A DNA stretch of 5,228 bases. It comes from Chloroflexota bacterium. Its GTDB lineage: Bacteria > Chloroflexota > Dehalococcoidia > SM23-28-2 > RBG-16-64-32. The stretch lies in NCBI GenBank assembly GCA_005880075.1, contig VBJT01000026.1, positions 14,877 to 20,104 on the forward strand. Reading direction: 5' to 3'. Position numbers and translations under genes: made by a program. Each line of letters opens with the position of its first letter. Within the stretch, counting starts at the first letter, position 1. The notes under the pieces are model-generated. The model had not been told where the DNA came from, made no database searches, and worked only from the letters and a program-made list of their open reading frames with translations. Shown piece after piece: positions 4,935 to 5,228 of the stretch.

Positions 4935-5228
4935 CTAGAGGGGAATATTGCCGTGCTTTTTGGGCGGATTGGTATCCGTCTTGTTCTCGAGCATCTCCAG
5001 CGCGCGGATGATTTTGATTCGGGTCTCGCGGGGGTCGATGACGTCGTCGATGAAGCCGCGGGAAGCGGCGATATAGGGGTTGGCGAAGTTGCGGCGGTAC
5101 TCCTCGATAAGCTCTTTGCGCTTCGCTTCGGGGTCCTGCGAGGCCTCGATCTCGCGGCGGAAGATGATGTTGGCGGCCGCGTCCGGGCCGGTGACGGCGA
5201 TTTCGGCGCTCGGCCAGGCGTAGTTAAT
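4935..5228 (-). CDS. Acyl-CoA carboxyltransferase (MmdA / PccB / transcarboxylase 12S type), C-terminal part
   Basis: The minus strand is open from the right edge to a TAG at 4937-4935, giving the last 97 residues of a carboxyltransferase that carries carboxyl groups between carboxybiotin and acyl-CoA (propionyl-, methylmalonyl- or acetyl-CoA). The end of this family is clear: NYAWPSAEIAVTGPDAAANI followed by IFRREIE, then a charged helix, EYRRNFANPYIAASRGFIDDVIDPRETR, and the almost invariant tail PPKKHGNIPL. Such proteins are usually about 510-530 residues, so roughly four fifths lie outside the window, including the acyl-CoA oxyanion-hole glycines. The C-terminus alone does not separate methylmalonyl-CoA decarboxylase alpha, propionyl-CoA carboxylase beta and transcarboxylase 12S. 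As the first gene of the visible minus-strand operon, followed by the membrane protein, the 5S-like subunit and the biotin carrier, the 12S reading is attractive but inferred. Confidence 0.93.
   Translation of the reverse strand: MNYAWPSAEIAVTGPDAAANIIFRREIEASQDPEAKRKELIEEYRRNFANPYIAASRGFIDDVIDPRETRIKIIRALEMLENKTDTNPPKKHGNIPL

Overview
The window is high-GC, gene-dense bacterial DNA with short intergenic gaps, cleanly tiled by seven genes. Two run off the edges. The gene set is aconitase A, a stand-alone Lrp/AsnC ligand-binding (RAM) domain, and a split biotin enzyme made of an acyl-CoA carboxyltransferase, a 5S/OadA-type carboxyltransferase and a separate biotin carrier. It would suit a Chloroflexota-like lineage (for example Dehalococcoidia or relatives) or an actinobacterium. 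There is no rRNA, tRNA or other phylogenetic marker here, so the lineage is only an inference.

Left part (1-2025): the 5' end of acnA (aconitate hydratase A) reads leftward out of the window. It is divergent, across a 102-bp spacer, from a small 78-residue Lrp/AsnC-type RAM-domain protein that lacks a DNA-binding domain. Downstream on the same strand is a full-length aldo/keto reductase with an intact Asp-Tyr-Lys-His tetrad, its own extended -10 promoter and a strong ribosome binding site.

Right part (2061-5228): a minus-strand operon whose promoter lies beyond the right edge. In transcription order it holds (i) the C-terminus of an MmdA/PccB-type acyl-CoA carboxyltransferase, (ii) an unrecognised four-helix membrane protein with atypical codon use, (iii) a 5S/OadA/PycB-type carboxyltransferase starting in a 4-base ATGA overlap with ii, (iv) a biotin carboxyl carrier protein with an EAMKMEN biotinylation site, and (v) a small antibiotic-biosynthesis-monooxygenase-like (ABM-like) dimeric alpha/beta-barrel protein starting at GTG two bases after the carrier's stop.

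The 12S-like, 5S-like and 1.3S-like trio has the subunit composition of the biotin transcarboxylase (methylmalonyl-CoA:pyruvate carboxyltransferase) of propionibacteria, and no biotin carboxylase is seen between the genes. It could move a carboxyl group between (methyl)malonyl-CoA and pyruvate/oxaloacetate, joining propionyl-CoA metabolism to the TCA cycle, in which aconitase also works. The alternative is a split pyruvate or acyl-CoA carboxylase with its biotin carboxylase encoded elsewhere. The most unusual points are the membrane protein inserted in this operon, a C-terminal tail on the 5S-like subunit that resembles small accessory decarboxylase/carboxylase subunits, and heptamer repeats plus an inverted repeat filling the gap before the biotin carrier gene. 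No mobile element, CRISPR array or RNA gene was found. No gene-free stretch exceeds about 100 bases.
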